From Mesorhizobium sp. WSM3859 (GTDB lineage: Bacteria > Pseudomonadota > Alphaproteobacteria > Rhizobiales > Rhizobiaceae): a stretch of DNA of 64,000 nucleotides. The stretch spans positions 40,328 to 104,327 of the forward strand of contig NZ_NSGG01000018.1 in NCBI RefSeq assembly GCF_002295065.1, in the 5' to 3' direction. The position numbers were made by a program, and so were the translations under genes. Position 1 is the first letter of the stretch; each line of letters begins with the position of its first letter. The notes below the pieces were generated by a model. That model saw only the letters and a list, made by a program, of their open reading frames with translations, did no database searches and was not told the DNA's origin. This document shows positions 16,585-25,983 of the stretch, piece by piece.

Positions 16585-17829
16585 TCAGTTCAAAAGTCCA
16601 TCCATGGAAACAGAAGGCTTGCGGCCGGCGATCAGATCGGCGGTGATGCGGGCCGAGCCGTGCGACATGGTCCAGCCGATATGGCCGTGCCCGGTGTTGA
16701 GGTAGAGATTGCCGAGGCGCCGCCGGCCGAACTCGGGCAGGTTGTTCGGCGTCATCGGACGCAGGCCTGCCCACATCTCGGCGCGGTCGTAATCGGCGCC
16801 TTCCGGATAGAGCTCCTCGGTCACGCCCTTCATGAAGGCGAAATCGGTCGGCTTGTGGCTGGTGTCGTAGCCGGCGAATTCCGCGGTAGCGGTGACGCGC
16901 AGCCGGTCGCCGAAGCGCGAGACGGCGACCAGATTGTGTTCGTCGATCGCGGCGATGGTCGGCGGCGCCGGCCGGTTGCCGATCGGAATGGTCAGCGAAT
17001 AGCCCTTGATCGGATAGATCGGCAGGCTGAGCCCGATCGTCTTCGCGATCAGCGGGCTGTAGGAGCCGAGCGCCAGCACATAGGCGTCGCCCTTGACCGC
17101 CCCCTTGTCCGTCATCACCTGCGCGACGCTGTCGCCAGATGTCTCGATGCCGGTGATGGTGGTGCCGGTGCGGATCTCGCCGCCGCGCTCGACCACCTTG
17201 GCGGCAAGCGCCCGGGTGAATTTCGCGGGGTCGCCGGTCTCGTCGGTCGGGCAATGGATGCCGCCGGCGATCTTTTCCTTGGCCGCGGCCAACGACGGGT
17301 CGAGCGCGACGATGGCGTCGCGGTCGAGCACCTTGATCAGCTGGCCGTCGGATTCGAGCAGCCGCATATGCTCGACGCCTTTGTCGAGCGCCTGCTGGCT
17401 GCGATAGAAATAGAGGATGCCGCGATCGTTGCGGTCATAGTCGATGGCCTCGTCTGCAACGACCTCCTGCAGCACCGATTGCGAATAGACGGCGAGGCGA
17501 TGCTTGAGCAGCGTGTTGCGCCTCGCCTTGTCGGCCGTGCATTCCATCAGGAACAGCCAGGACCAGCTGTAGAGCCGGGGATCGGCCGAAAGCTTGAAGC
17601 GCAGCGCCTGATCCTTCAGCACCAGCGACTTCAACAGGATCATCGGCGCCCTGGGCGACGACCAGACGAAGGAATGCCCCGGCGCGATCATGCCGGCATT
17701 GCCCCAGCTGGTCTCGGCGGCGACCTGTTGCCGGCGCTCGAGGATGACCACCTCGTGCCTGTCCTTCTGCAGTTGGTAAGCGGTGGTGACGCCGACCACG
17801 CCGCCACCCAACACGATCACGCGCATCAC
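16585..17829 (-). CDS. dadA: D-amino-acid dehydrogenase, small subunit type (DadA-like)
   Basis: This FAD enzyme oxidises D-amino acids to 2-oxoacids and feeds electrons to the respiratory chain at the inner membrane. The 414-residue protein begins with the FAD motif VIVLGGGVVGVTTAYQL and an acidic VVILERR strand. It has the segment ETSWGNAGMIAPGHSF typical of DadA and ends with the FAD-contacting LYLNTGHGHIGWTMSHGSA. Length matches DadA (about 415-430). It is followed by the racemase-family gene, probably in one transcript; catabolic alanine racemase genes often occupy that place. Confidence 0.88.
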   Translation of the reverse strand: MMRVIVLGGGVVGVTTAYQLQKDRHEVVILERRQQVAAETSWGNAGMIAPGHSFVWSSPRAPMILLKSLVLKDQALRFKLSADPRLYSWSWLFLMECTADKARRNTLLKHRLAVYSQSVLQEVVADEAIDYDRNDRGILYFYRSQQALDKGVEHMRLLESDGQLIKVLDRDAIVALDPSLAAAKEKIAGGIHCPTDETGDPAKFTRALAAKVVERGGEIRTGTTITGIETSGDSVAQVMTDKGAVKGDAYVLALGSYSPLIAKTIGLSLPIYPIKGYSLTIPIGNRPAPPTIAAIDEHNLVAVSRFGDRLRVTATAEFAGYDTSHKPTDFAFMKGVTEELYPEGADYDRAEMWAGLRPMTPNNLPEFGRRRLGNLYLNTGHGHIGWTMSHGSARITADLIAGRKPSVSMDGLLN

Positions 17830-17916
17830 GCCTCCGGAGATCGCAAAGTGAGAGGCAGTTTAGAGTGTAAGCTGCGGTCTGCAATGGCACACATTGCGAG
17901 ATGTCGGCGGGACAGC

Positions 17917-18074
17917 GCCCCTCTCTGGCCTGCCGGCCATCTCCCCCACGAGGGGGGAGATCAGATGTCACGCCGGCTTTCGCCAATCGCCAACATCGCA
18001 GAGATGCGCGGGACGCTGGAACTGTCAATCTCCCCCCTTGTGGGGGAGATGTCCGGCAGGACAGAGAGGGGCGC
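17917..18074. repeat. Family A composite palindromic repeat
   Basis: Two inverted family A arms (CTCTGGCCTGCCGGCCAT with C/G-run stem, and its mirror ending GTCCGGCAGGACAGAG) flank the core CTTTCGCCAATCGCCAAC at 17978-17995. The whole 158-base element is an imperfect palindrome and fills most of the gap between dadA and the cystathionine lyase gene. Confidence 0.8.
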
Positions 18075-18115
18075 GAAGGATCACCACGCTGACGGGTACG
18101 GGTATCGACGAGTTC

Positions 18116-19285
18116 TCACCCCCCCAGCGCCTGCTCCAGATCCGCGATCAGATCATCGCCATCCTCGATGCCGCAGGACAGCCGCACCAGCGAATCGGTG
18201 ATGCCGATGGCGCCGCGCTTCTCTGCCGGGATCGAGCCGTGCGTCATCAGCGCCGGGTGCTCGATCAGGCTTTCGACGCCGCCCAGGCTTTCGGCCAGCG
18301 TGAAGAGCTGGGTTCGCTCGAGGAAGCGTTTCGTCCCCGCCAGGTCGCGGTCGAGGTCGACCGAGATCATCCCGCCGAAGGCATGCATTTGCTGGACGGC
18401 GATGGAATGCTGTGGGTGGCTGGCGAGGCCGGGGTAGATCACCCGGCGGACATCTTTTCGCGTTTCCAGCCATTGCGCTATTTTCAGGCCGTTCGCGGAA
18501 TGGCGCTCCATCCTCAGCGCCAGGGTCTTGATGCCGCGGAGCGCCAAAAAACTGTCGAAGGGACCGGAGATGGCGCCGATGGCGTTCTGCAGGAATTTCA
18601 GCTGGTCGGCGAGATCCTTGTTGTCGCCGACCACCGCCACGCCGCCAACCATGTCGGAATGGCCATTGAGATATTTCGTCGTCGAATGGACGACGATGTC
18701 GATGCCGAGCTCCAGCGGGCGCTGGATATAGGGGCTGCAAAAAGTATTGTCGGCGACGGTAAGCAGACCCTTACGCTTTGCAAGCGCCGCGAGAGCTTCG
18801 AGATCGACGATGCGCAGGAGCGGATTCGTCGGCGTCTCGACCCAAAGCAGTTTTGTTTCCGGCCGGATCGCGGCCTCGACCGCCGCAAGGTCGGTGAAGT
18901 CGGCGAAACTGACCTGCAGCCCGGCCGAACGCTTGCGCACCCGCTCCATCAAGCGGAACGAGCCGCCATAGATGTCGTCGGTGGCAACGATATGGGCGCC
19001 GGAATCGAGCAGCTCGAGCACCGTCGAGATCGCCGCGAGGCCGGAGGCAAAGGCGAAAGCCCTGGTGCCGCTTTCAAGGTCGGCGACCGCGCGTTCGAAG
19101 GCAAAGCGCGTCGGGTTCTGGCTGCGCGCGTACTCAAAACCCTTGTGCACGCCGGGCGACTGCTGGCCATAGGTGGAGGTGGCGTAGATCGGCACCATCA
19201 CCGCGCCGGTCAGCGGGTCATGGCTCTGGCCGCCATGGATGGTGCGGGTGGAAAAGGCCAGGCGGTTCTTGCCGTTTGACGTCAT
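18116..19285 (-). CDS. Cystathionine gamma-lyase/synthase-type PLP enzyme
   Basis: The 389-residue protein belongs to the Cys/Met metabolism PLP family. It shows YARSQNPTRFAFE (phosphate and substrate Tyr/Arg), AFASGLAAIST, the PLP-stacking and Asp segment TVADNTF, and the Schiff-base lysine in VHSTTKYLNGHSD. Sequence alone does not separate gamma-lyase from gamma-synthase. The four-base overlap with the upstream CBS gene makes cystathionine cleavage to cysteine (reverse transsulfuration) the likely role. Confidence 0.87.
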   Translation of the reverse strand: MTSNGKNRLAFSTRTIHGGQSHDPLTGAVMVPIYATSTYGQQSPGVHKGFEYARSQNPTRFAFERAVADLESGTRAFAFASGLAAISTVLELLDSGAHIVATDDIYGGSFRLMERVRKRSAGLQVSFADFTDLAAVEAAIRPETKLLWVETPTNPLLRIVDLEALAALAKRKGLLTVADNTFCSPYIQRPLELGIDIVVHSTTKYLNGHSDMVGGVAVVGDNKDLADQLKFLQNAIGAISGPFDSFLALRGIKTLALRMERHSANGLKIAQWLETRKDVRRVIYPGLASHPQHSIAVQQMHAFGGMISVDLDRDLAGTKRFLERTQLFTLAESLGGVESLIEHPALMTHGSIPAEKRGAIGITDSLVRLSCGIEDGDDLIADLEQALGG

Positions 19286-20718
19286 TTTGCGCGGCGCCTC
19301 AGATGGTTGATCAGGTCGATACGGGTTATCAGGCCGATGAACTCCTCGCCATCGAAGACGATGGCGACCTCGTTGCGGTCGAAGACCGGCAGCAGCGCAT
19401 CCAGCGTCTGATTGGCCTGCAGCGTGTGCAGGTTCGAGGTCATGGCGGAGCGCACCGGGCCGTTGAAGCGGTCCCAGCGGCCGTCATAGGGGCCGTCGAC
19501 CTTAGCCAGGATATCGCTCTCGTCGACGATGCCGATCAGCTTGCCGCCGTCCAGCACCGGCAGCTGCGAGACGTCGGAACGGCGCATGCGGCCATAGGCA
19601 TTGAGCAGGCTCTCGTCCGGGCCGACAGTGACGATGTCGCCGGTGCGCGGCGAGCGCATGACGAGGTCACGCAGGTCGCCATGCTGTTCCTGGTCGGCTA
19701 GGCCCTGCTCGGCCAGCCAGATATCGTCGAACACCTTCGACAGATATTTGTTGCCGCTGTCGCAGACGAAGGTGACGACGCGCTTCGGCACCGTCTGCTC
19801 GCGGCAATAGCGCAACGCCGCCGACAACAGCGTGCCCGACGACGAGCCGGCCAGAATGCCTTCGCGCGACAAGAGATCGCGCACCGCCAGCATGCTCTGC
19901 TTGTCGGGGATGGAGTAGGCCTTCTTGACCAGCGAGAGATCGGCATTGGGCGGCACGAAATCCTCGCCGATGCCTTCGACCGTCCAGCTGCCGGCCTCCT
20001 CCATCTTGCCGGTCTTGATCAGCGGCGCCAACACCGAGCCGACCGGATCGGCGAGCACCATCTCGGTCTTCGGCGAATGTTTCGCAAAGTAGCGGCCGAG
20101 CCCGGTGAGCGTGCCGCCGGAGCCGACGCCGACCACCACCGCGTCGACGTCGCCCTTGAGCTGCCAAAAGATTTCCGGCCCGGTGGTCGTCTCATGCGCC
20201 AGCGGATTGGCCGGGTTGGCGAACTGGTTGGCGTAGAAGGCGCCGGGCAGCTCGGCGGCAATCTTCTCGGCCATGTCCTGGTAGTATTCGGGATGGCCCT
20301 TGCCGACGTCGGAGCGGGTCATGCGCACCTCGGCGCCCAAAGCGCGCAGATGCTGGATCTTCTCGCGCGACATCTTGTCGGGCACGACCAGGATGATGCG
20401 GTAGCCTTTTGGGATGCCGACCTGGGCAAGGCCGAGGCCGGTGTTGCCGGCGGTGGCCTCGACGATGGTGCCGCCGCGCTTCAGCGCGCCGGATTTCTCG
20501 GCCGCCGCGATCATCGACAGGGCGATGCGGTCCTTGATCGAACCGCCGGGATTCTGGCTTTCGAGCTTGATGAACAGACGGCATTTGCCGGTGTCGAATT
20601 TTGTCAGCTCGACGATCGGCGTCTGGCCGATCAGGTCGAGCACCGAAGCGTAAGGCGGACGCAAACGGGACAGATTGATGTCCGCGCCGCCGGGCGCCGG
20701 TTGTCTCTGCTCGCTCAT
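19282..20718 (-). CDS. Cystathionine beta-synthase-type protein with CBS domain pair
   Basis: The 478-residue enzyme condenses serine and homocysteine to cystathionine. The PLP domain (about 20-330) has the Schiff-base Lys62 in NPGGSIKDRIA, the substrate loop EATAGNTGLGLA and the phosphate cradle GSGGTLTGLG. The C-terminal part (about 345-475) is a Bateman pair of CBS domains (VSQLPVLDGGKLIGIVDESD and the repeat ending FIGLITRIDLINHL). In some homologues these bind S-adenosylmethionine. There is no N-terminal heme domain, as usual in bacteria. Together with the overlapping lyase gene it forms the reverse transsulfuration operon. Confidence 0.9.
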   Translation of the reverse strand: MSEQRQPAPGGADINLSRLRPPYASVLDLIGQTPIVELTKFDTGKCRLFIKLESQNPGGSIKDRIALSMIAAAEKSGALKRGGTIVEATAGNTGLGLAQVGIPKGYRIILVVPDKMSREKIQHLRALGAEVRMTRSDVGKGHPEYYQDMAEKIAAELPGAFYANQFANPANPLAHETTTGPEIFWQLKGDVDAVVVGVGSGGTLTGLGRYFAKHSPKTEMVLADPVGSVLAPLIKTGKMEEAGSWTVEGIGEDFVPPNADLSLVKKAYSIPDKQSMLAVRDLLSREGILAGSSSGTLLSAALRYCREQTVPKRVVTFVCDSGNKYLSKVFDDIWLAEQGLADQEQHGDLRDLVMRSPRTGDIVTVGPDESLLNAYGRMRRSDVSQLPVLDGGKLIGIVDESDILAKVDGPYDGRWDRFNGPVRSAMTSNLHTLQANQTLDALLPVFDRNEVAIVFDGEEFIGLITRIDLINHLRRRAK

Positions 20719-20891
20719 CTGAGATGCTCCATGGAAGCAGTGTTGGCAATCTCGCGCATCGGGCCGCCGAAAGCCATTGCGGTTTCACGGATCGCTCGCC
20801 CTGTCTTTTCCAGCCCTTTTCATCCTGAAAGAAGATAGATCGTGCCAATCCGGCGGCGAGTCGGGGAATGGAATTTCGCAGGCGGCGCCAA

Positions 20892-21150
20892 ATCTCCGCC
20901 CTCGAGGGGGGAGATGTCGCCGAAGGCGACAGAGGGGGTCGCCGCGCGTGAAGCGCCAACCTCCTATCGGGCAGGTGGGCCGAGCCCGGTCGAACCGACC
21001 CCCCTCTGCCTGCCGGCCATCTCCCCCTCAAGGGGGGAGACTAGGCTCTCGGCCGCTTTCGCCAATCATCGACGTTGCAGGCGAGGTGCCGTCGGCGGAG
21101 CTGCTGATCTCCCCCCTTGCGGGGGAGATGGCCGGCAGGCCAGAGGGGGG
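20892..21150. repeat. Family A repeats, one single unit and one composite
   Basis: The unit at 20892-20942 is a variant in which the GCCGGCAGGC box is replaced by GTCGCCGAAGGCGAC. The composite at 20998-21150 has two inverted arms around the core CTTTCGCCAATCATCGACG. They fill the 480-base gap between the CBS gene and the COG4529 flavoprotein. The remaining sequence before 20892 must hold the CBS promoter. Confidence 0.8.
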
Positions 21151-21199
21151 TGCTGTCCCGCCAGCGTTTCAGGAAATCTCGCACAACGACAAAATCGCG

Positions 21200-22540
21200 C
21201 TACCCCAGCAGCTGCTTGCCGAGCTTCGCGCATTGCACCCGGATATCCGGAATGGCGTCGATCTCGAAAAAAGTGCCGCGCGTCAGCGGCCCGACGGCGA
21301 GCAGCTTCGACGATACCGTGCCGTCGGCCGCGATCAGTTCGCATTTCGCGGTAACGTCGAGGCCGAGGCGCAGCGGATCGGGCCGCGCCACGCCGCGCTC
21401 GATAAGCGAGCGCACGACGCCGTTCGACGTCCTCGAAATGTCGCGGGCGATGCCCATGCAGTCATAGAGCCGGGCGACCTCCAGGGTCTCGATGTCCTGT
21501 GTGCCGCGCGGCTGGATTTTCACGGTGAAGCTGCCGTTCGCCTCGACATTCACGACCCTGCCGGCGACCAGGCGGATGCGGCCCGACCCGACCGCCTCGG
21601 TGACGCGCGCGTAGACTTCCGGCGCCATGCGGTGGCGGTGGATGTCCCACCAGGCCTTGGTATGCTCGACGAAGCGGCGCTTGGCCGAGGACGGCCAGTT
21701 CTGCCAGATCGTCTGGTTGAACGGCCGCAACCCGTCGACCACGTCGCGCCAGTCGCCGCCGGCCTTCTGGGTCTCGCGGATCAGGTTGCGGAACCAGCCG
21801 ACGAAATAGGAAAGCTCCGTGCCGAGCGGGATGTCGGCGATGTCGAGCTTGATCGGATTGCCCTTGCGGTGCGGCGACGGCAGCAGGCCGCGCCGCGACA
21901 CCGCAATGATCGGCCCGCGATGGCCGCGCTGCTCCAGCGACAGGAAGGCGTCGACCATGCTGAGGCCGGTGCCGAGCAGCAGGACCGGAGCGTCAGGATC
22001 GAGCGCGGTGTCGGCCTCCGTGCCCATGCGGATGGCGTGGCCCTGGAAGGCGCCGGGCTGCTCGTCGTGGCCGGTGGCAAGCACGGCCAGATGCCCAACG
22101 ACGCTGGTGCCGTTGGCGAGCACCACTTCGACGCCAGCCGGCGTCGGCGAGATCGACAGGCTCTCCTCGGCAATCAGCCGCAACCGGCCGGTCTCGCGCT
22201 CACGTTCCACTAGATCGTCGAGCAGTTCCCTCAGGTAGCGCGCATAGAGGCTGCGCGGCGCATAGAAAGGCCCCTGGTCGGGTTTGGCGAAGCCGCGCTC
22301 CAGCACCCAGCGCGCGAAATGGGTGGGGTCGTCGGCATAGGCGCTCATCCCGGAGGCTTTGACGTTGAGCACATGCGCGGACAGCAAAGTGGAATAAGCC
22401 ATGCCCTGGCCGAAATGCGGACGCTTCTCGATCAGCGTGACGCGCAGATCGGAGTTTGATGACATCAGCAAATGCGCTGCCAGCACAACGCCGCTGGCGC
22501 CGCCGCCGACAATGATGATGGAGTTGCCGCGTCCAACCAT
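21200..22540 (-). CDS. FAD/NAD(P)-binding protein, COG4529 family
   Basis: The 446-residue protein opens with a Rossmann motif SIIIVGGGASGVVLAAHL and has the family blocks GQGMAYSTLLSAHVLNVKASGMS (about residues 44-66) and LATGHDEQPGAF. A second glycine motif (VLLLGTGLSMVDAFLSL) follows, then the segment RFVEHTKAWWDIHRHRMAPEVY. Members of this HcrB-like group are putative hydroxyacylglutathione/FAD oxidoreductases of unknown substrate. It is transcribed away from the tau operon and shares a 640-base intergenic region with it, so joint regulation is possible. Confidence 0.8.
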   Translation of the reverse strand: MVGRGNSIIIVGGGASGVVLAAHLLMSSNSDLRVTLIEKRPHFGQGMAYSTLLSAHVLNVKASGMSAYADDPTHFARWVLERGFAKPDQGPFYAPRSLYARYLRELLDDLVERERETGRLRLIAEESLSISPTPAGVEVVLANGTSVVGHLAVLATGHDEQPGAFQGHAIRMGTEADTALDPDAPVLLLGTGLSMVDAFLSLEQRGHRGPIIAVSRRGLLPSPHRKGNPIKLDIADIPLGTELSYFVGWFRNLIRETQKAGGDWRDVVDGLRPFNQTIWQNWPSSAKRRFVEHTKAWWDIHRHRMAPEVYARVTEAVGSGRIRLVAGRVVNVEANGSFTVKIQPRGTQDIETLEVARLYDCMGIARDISRTSNGVVRSLIERGVARPDPLRLGLDVTAKCELIAADGTVSSKLLAVGPLTRGTFFEIDAIPDIRVQCAKLGKQLLG

Positions 22541-22818
22541 GGTTGCGAGCCGGTTTTGTCGAGCGATCAGCGTGCGGGGAGCGCCGCGGGTGGGCTCGTC
22601 CGCAGGCCACGAACGATCGCCGGAACGGTTTTCAGAAGGTCGCGCATCGTTCTCTCACTCCCAATGTTGATAAGATTACTATACTAAGCGAGGCAGGCAC
22701 GAAACCCGCTTTCCAATTCGCCTGCAATTTGAAGCATGGGTTTGCCCGGATGGGTCAACCGGAGAATTTTCGTTCGCAGGACCCATCACCCTTGGCGAGT
22801 GGCTACGCAATCCCTTCC

Positions 22819-23010
22819 GGTCGTCATTCCAGGGCGGAGTAAGGAGCGAAGCGACGCGCGCAGACCCTGGAATCCATGCCGTGACATCGAGGCGACGCCA
22901 CGGTGCAAGCTATCTGCTGTTGTGCCCGGTCTTTATTCTGCACCGTGCTACCTATCATGAATGTAACGGCATGGATCCTAGGGTCTCCGCTTCGCTTCGC
23001 CCTAAGGCGA
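22819..23010. repeat. Family D repeat between COG4529 gene and tauA
   Basis: The element begins TCGTCATTCCAGGGCGGAGT and has GCAGACCCTGGAATCCATGC. After an AT-richer centre with TTCTGCACCGTG it ends with GGCATGGATCCTAGGGTCT, an inverted partner of the left arm. Copies occur at 33465, 34059 and 38400. The rest of the 22541-23180 gap holds the divergent promoters: a TATACT-like box lies at 22678-22683 and the sulfonate dyad at 23110-23126. Confidence 0.75.
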
Positions 23011-23108
23011 GGCGCACCAAACCCTCCCCGCGACCGTTCCTTTGCGCGCATTCCGCCGGTACCCGGCGACACTTTTCCAATAAAGCCCGCTTCGTTGGAA
23101 GGATTTAA

Positions 23109-23130
23109 CTCTACAAACATGATAGAATTA
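23109..23130 (+). promoter_or_regulatory. Putative sulfonate-regulon operator upstream of tauA
   Basis: The site CTCTACAAACATGATAGAAT holds an inverted repeat TCTA-N9-TAGA (23110-23113 and 23123-23126) ending 54 bases before the tauA ATG. An almost identical site lies upstream of ssuA at 26298-26319, and 19 of 24 aligned bases agree. A LysR- or similar dimeric regulator, or a sigma factor, is the inference; no regulator gene is in the window. Confidence 0.6.
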
Positions 23131-23180
23131 GCGGACGATAGAAAGGCAATCCGGTTTTCAGGGGTTTATGGAGCCTTTCA

Positions 23181-24197
23181 ATGTCAATCCTTTCACGACG
23201 CATTCTGTTGCTTTCGTCGGCCGCCGCTCTTGCCGGCACCGCCCTGCTCGGTCCGGCCAGCGCCGAGGACCTCAAGATCACCATCGGCTACCAGACGGTG
23301 GTCGAGCCATCGAAAGTGCCGCAGGCCGACGGCGTCTATGAGAAGGCCACCAAGGCGGCGATCGACTGGCGCAAGTTCGATTCCGGCGCCGACGTCATCG
23401 CGGCGATCGCTTCCGGATCGGTCGACATCGGCTATGTCGGCTCGAGCCCGCTGGCCGCGGCCGCCAGCCGCGAATTGCCGATCCAGACCATCTTCGTCGT
23501 CGGCCTGATCGGTCCCTCGGAAGCGCTGGTCGCCCGCAACGGGTCCGGCATCGAGAAGGTCGCCGACCTTGCCGGCAAGAAGGTCGCGGTGCCGTTCGTC
23601 TCGACCACGCATTACAGCCTGCTCGCGGCGCTGAAGCATGAAGGCGTCGATCCGAAGTCGGTGCAGATCCTCAATCTGAGACCGCCGGAAATCGCCGCCG
23701 CCTTCGCGCGTGGCGACATCGACGCGGCCTATGTCTGGGACCCGGCGCTCGGCCAGGTGAAGACGTCCGGCAAGGTGGTGCTGGACTCTTCGCAGGTGGC
23801 CGCCTGGAGCGCGCCGACCTTCGACGCCTGGATCGTTCGTACCGATTTTGCCGAAAAGCATCCCGAGGCCGTGCGCGACTTCGTCAAGGTGACGGGCGAG
23901 GCCTATGCCCGGTTCCTCGCCAAGCCGGAGGCCTGGTCGGTGTCATCGCCGGAAGCCGGCAAGATCGCCAAGCTCACCGGCGCCAAGCTGGAAGAGGTGC
24001 CGGAGCTGCTCAAGGGCTATGTCTTCCCGCCGCTCGAAGAACAGGCCTCGGACAAGTTCCTCGGCGGCGCGACCGTCAAGGCCGTCGCGGCAACATCCGC
24101 CTTCCTCAAGGAGCAGGGCAAGATCGACGCCGTGCTGCCCGACTATTCGAAATATGTGACGGCGAAATATGCCAGCGAGGCGCTCGCCTCGAACTGA
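23181..24197 (+). CDS. tauA: Taurine/sulfonate ABC transporter, substrate-binding protein (TauA-like)
   Basis: The 338-residue periplasmic binding protein has a signal peptide (1-28, ending GPASAEDL). It has the NMT1/TauA-type features KITIGYQTVVEPSKVPQADG, DIGYVGSSPLAAAASRELPI, KKVAVPFVSTTHYSLLAAL and DIDAAYVWDPALG. TauA is the closest family by these motifs. No tauD dioxygenase is next to it, so the transported compound could be taurine or another sulfonate. It heads a tauABC operon behind the TCTA-N9-TAGA dyad. Confidence 0.88.
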   Translation: MSILSRRILLLSSAAALAGTALLGPASAEDLKITIGYQTVVEPSKVPQADGVYEKATKAAIDWRKFDSGADVIAAIASGSVDIGYVGSSPLAAAASRELPIQTIFVVGLIGPSEALVARNGSGIEKVADLAGKKVAVPFVSTTHYSLLAALKHEGVDPKSVQILNLRPPEIAAAFARGDIDAAYVWDPALGQVKTSGKVVLDSSQVAAWSAPTFDAWIVRTDFAEKHPEAVRDFVKVTGEAYARFLAKPEAWSVSSPEAGKIAKLTGAKLEEVPELLKGYVFPPLEEQASDKFLGGATVKAVAATSAFLKEQGKIDAVLPDYSKYVTAKYASEALASN

Positions 24198-24352
24198 GCC
24201 TTCTCCACGCAATTCCCGGAAGGATGACCGCCTTTCCGGGGACTGTTCGGAAGCGCGGCGCCTTCTTCCCTGGCCTTGCGCTTGCCTGTCCCGAAGCCGC
24301 TTACGAGGCGCGGCTTCGGGGCAGGCCTCCTAATGCAGTGAGGCCAGATCCG

Positions 24353-25126
24353 ATGACGCATCTCATCCTCGACAAGGTCAGCGTTCATTATGACGGCCAG
24401 CCGGCGCCGGCTGTCGAGCGCGTTTCGCTCGACATCGCTAAGGGCGATTTCGTCGTGCTGGTCGGCCGTTCCGGTTGCGGCAAGACCTCGCTGCTCAACG
24501 TCGCCGCCGGCCTGGTCGAGCCCGCGGGGGGCCTGGCCACGGTGGGTGGCCGGCCGATCACCGGGCCCGGCTCCGATCGCGCCGTGGTGTTCCAGAACGA
24601 TGCATTGTTCCCCTGGCTGACGGCACGGGAAAACGTGGCCTTCGCGCTCAGGCTGCGTGGCGTATCCGCCGACAAAAGGGCGCGCCGCGCCGACGAATTG
24701 CTGTCGCTGGTCAAGCTCGGCGATGCCGGCGACAAGCGCATCTGGGAGCTTTCCGGCGGCATGCGCCAGCGCGTCGGCCTTGCCCGGGCTTTGGCCGCCG
24801 AACCCGAATTCCTTCTGCTCGACGAGCCGCTCGGCGCGCTCGACGCTCTGACGCGCGAGCGCATGCAGACGACCCTGCTGGACCTGTGGGCAGCGGCCCA
24901 AGTCGGCGTGCTGATGGTGACGCACGGCATCGAAGAGGCGCTGGTGCTCGCCACCCGCATCGTCGTGCTGGCGCCGGGTCCAGGGCACGTGGTTCGGACA
25001 TTCGAAACCCATTTCGGCCGCCGCTACGCCGCAGGCGAGCCGATCCGCGCGATCAAGGCGGATCCCGCCTTTGCAGCGGCCCGCGCGGAGCTGACCGGCG
25101 CGATCTTCGAAGGAGAGGCGGCATGA
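24353..25126 (+). CDS. tauB: Taurine/sulfonate ABC transporter ATPase (TauB-like)
   Basis: The 257-residue ATPase energises uptake of a sulfonate. It has Walker A GRSGCGKTSLLN, the Q-loop FQNDALFPWLT typical of the nitrate/taurine subfamily, signature LSGGMRQRVGLARA, Walker B FLLLDEPLGALD and the switch His in VTHGIEEA. An in-frame extension reaches back to 24224, but ATG 24353 matches the family N-terminus (LILDKVSVHYDG). The 155-base gap after tauA is long for an operon and has GC-rich inverted repeats that could attenuate downstream expression. Confidence 0.92.
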   Translation: MTHLILDKVSVHYDGQPAPAVERVSLDIAKGDFVVLVGRSGCGKTSLLNVAAGLVEPAGGLATVGGRPITGPGSDRAVVFQNDALFPWLTARENVAFALRLRGVSADKRARRADELLSLVKLGDAGDKRIWELSGGMRQRVGLARALAAEPEFLLLDEPLGALDALTRERMQTTLLDLWAAAQVGVLMVTHGIEEALVLATRIVVLAPGPGHVVRTFETHFGRRYAAGEPIRAIKADPAFAAARAELTGAIFEGEAA

Positions 25127-25983
25127 GCGTGAGCACCTACAGCGAAAGGCCCGCCGCGAAGGCCGGTGAGACCGACGGGTTTTCCGTGCCGTGGTCGCGG
25201 CCTCGGCCGAAACGGGCAGTGGTTTCAGGCAGGCTGGTCAGCGCGGTCACTATCCTTCTCTTGTTGGCCGCCTGGACGGCGGCAGCCTCGCTGGAGTTGG
25301 TATCGCCGGTCTTCCTGCCCTCGCCCGCCGCGGTCTGGGCGAAATTTGTCGTCGGCGCCCGCGACGGATTCGTCGATGCGACGCTGCTCCAGCACACCCT
25401 CGCCTCGCTTTGGCGCGTATTCGCAGCGCTGATCGTGGCGATCCTCGTCGGCGTCCCGATCGGCCTTGCCATCGGCATCAGCCGGATCGGGCGCGGCGTG
25501 TTCGATCCGCTGCTCGAGTTCCTGCGGCCGATCCCGCCGCTCGCCTATCTGCCGCTGATCATCATCTGGTTCGGCATCGGCGAGCCGTCGAAGATCCTGG
25601 TGATCGCCATCGCCATGCTGGCGCCGGTGGCGCTGTCGACCGCCGCCGGAGTGCGCGGCGTTTCGCGCGAACGCGTCGACGCGGCGCGATCGCTCGGCGC
25701 CACGCGAGCCCAGGTCATCCGCCATGTGATCCTGCCAAGCGCGCTGCCATCGATCCTCACCGGCCTGCGCATCGCGCTCGGCGCCGGCTGGTCGACGCTG
25801 GTCGCGGCCGAGCTGGTGGCGGCGACGCGCGGCCTCGGCTTCATGATCCAGTCGGCGGCGCAATTCCTGGTCACGGATGTGGTGGTGATGGGCATACTGG
25901 TGATCGCGATCATCGCTTTTGCCCTGGAATTCGTCATCCGGCGTGTCGAGCGGGTGCTGGTGCCCTGGGCGGGGCGGGAATGA
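25123..25983 (+). CDS. tauC: Taurine/sulfonate ABC transporter permease (TauC-like)
   Basis: The 286-residue protein has about six membrane spans. It has the EAA loop characteristic of binding-protein-dependent permeases (DAARSLGATRAQVIRHVILPSALPSI, about residues 190-215) and the upstream IPPLAYLPLIIIWFGIG block shared by TauC and SsuC. A polar N-terminal tail of about 35 residues precedes the first span. It overlaps tauB and the following small ORF by four bases each (ATGA), so all three are coupled. Confidence 0.92.
   Translation: MSVSTYSERPAAKAGETDGFSVPWSRPRPKRAVVSGRLVSAVTILLLLAAWTAAASLELVSPVFLPSPAAVWAKFVVGARDGFVDATLLQHTLASLWRVFAALIVAILVGVPIGLAIGISRIGRGVFDPLLEFLRPIPPLAYLPLIIIWFGIGEPSKILVIAIAMLAPVALSTAAGVRGVSRERVDAARSLGATRAQVIRHVILPSALPSILTGLRIALGAGWSTLVAAELVAATRGLGFMIQSAAQFLVTDVVVMGILVIAIIAFALEFVIRRVERVLVPWAGRE

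Noticed and set aside
20719..20891. SAM or cobalamin riboswitch upstream of the CBS gene
   Set aside because: I looked for conserved riboswitch cores and saw none. The region has only ordinary promoter-like and repeat sequence.
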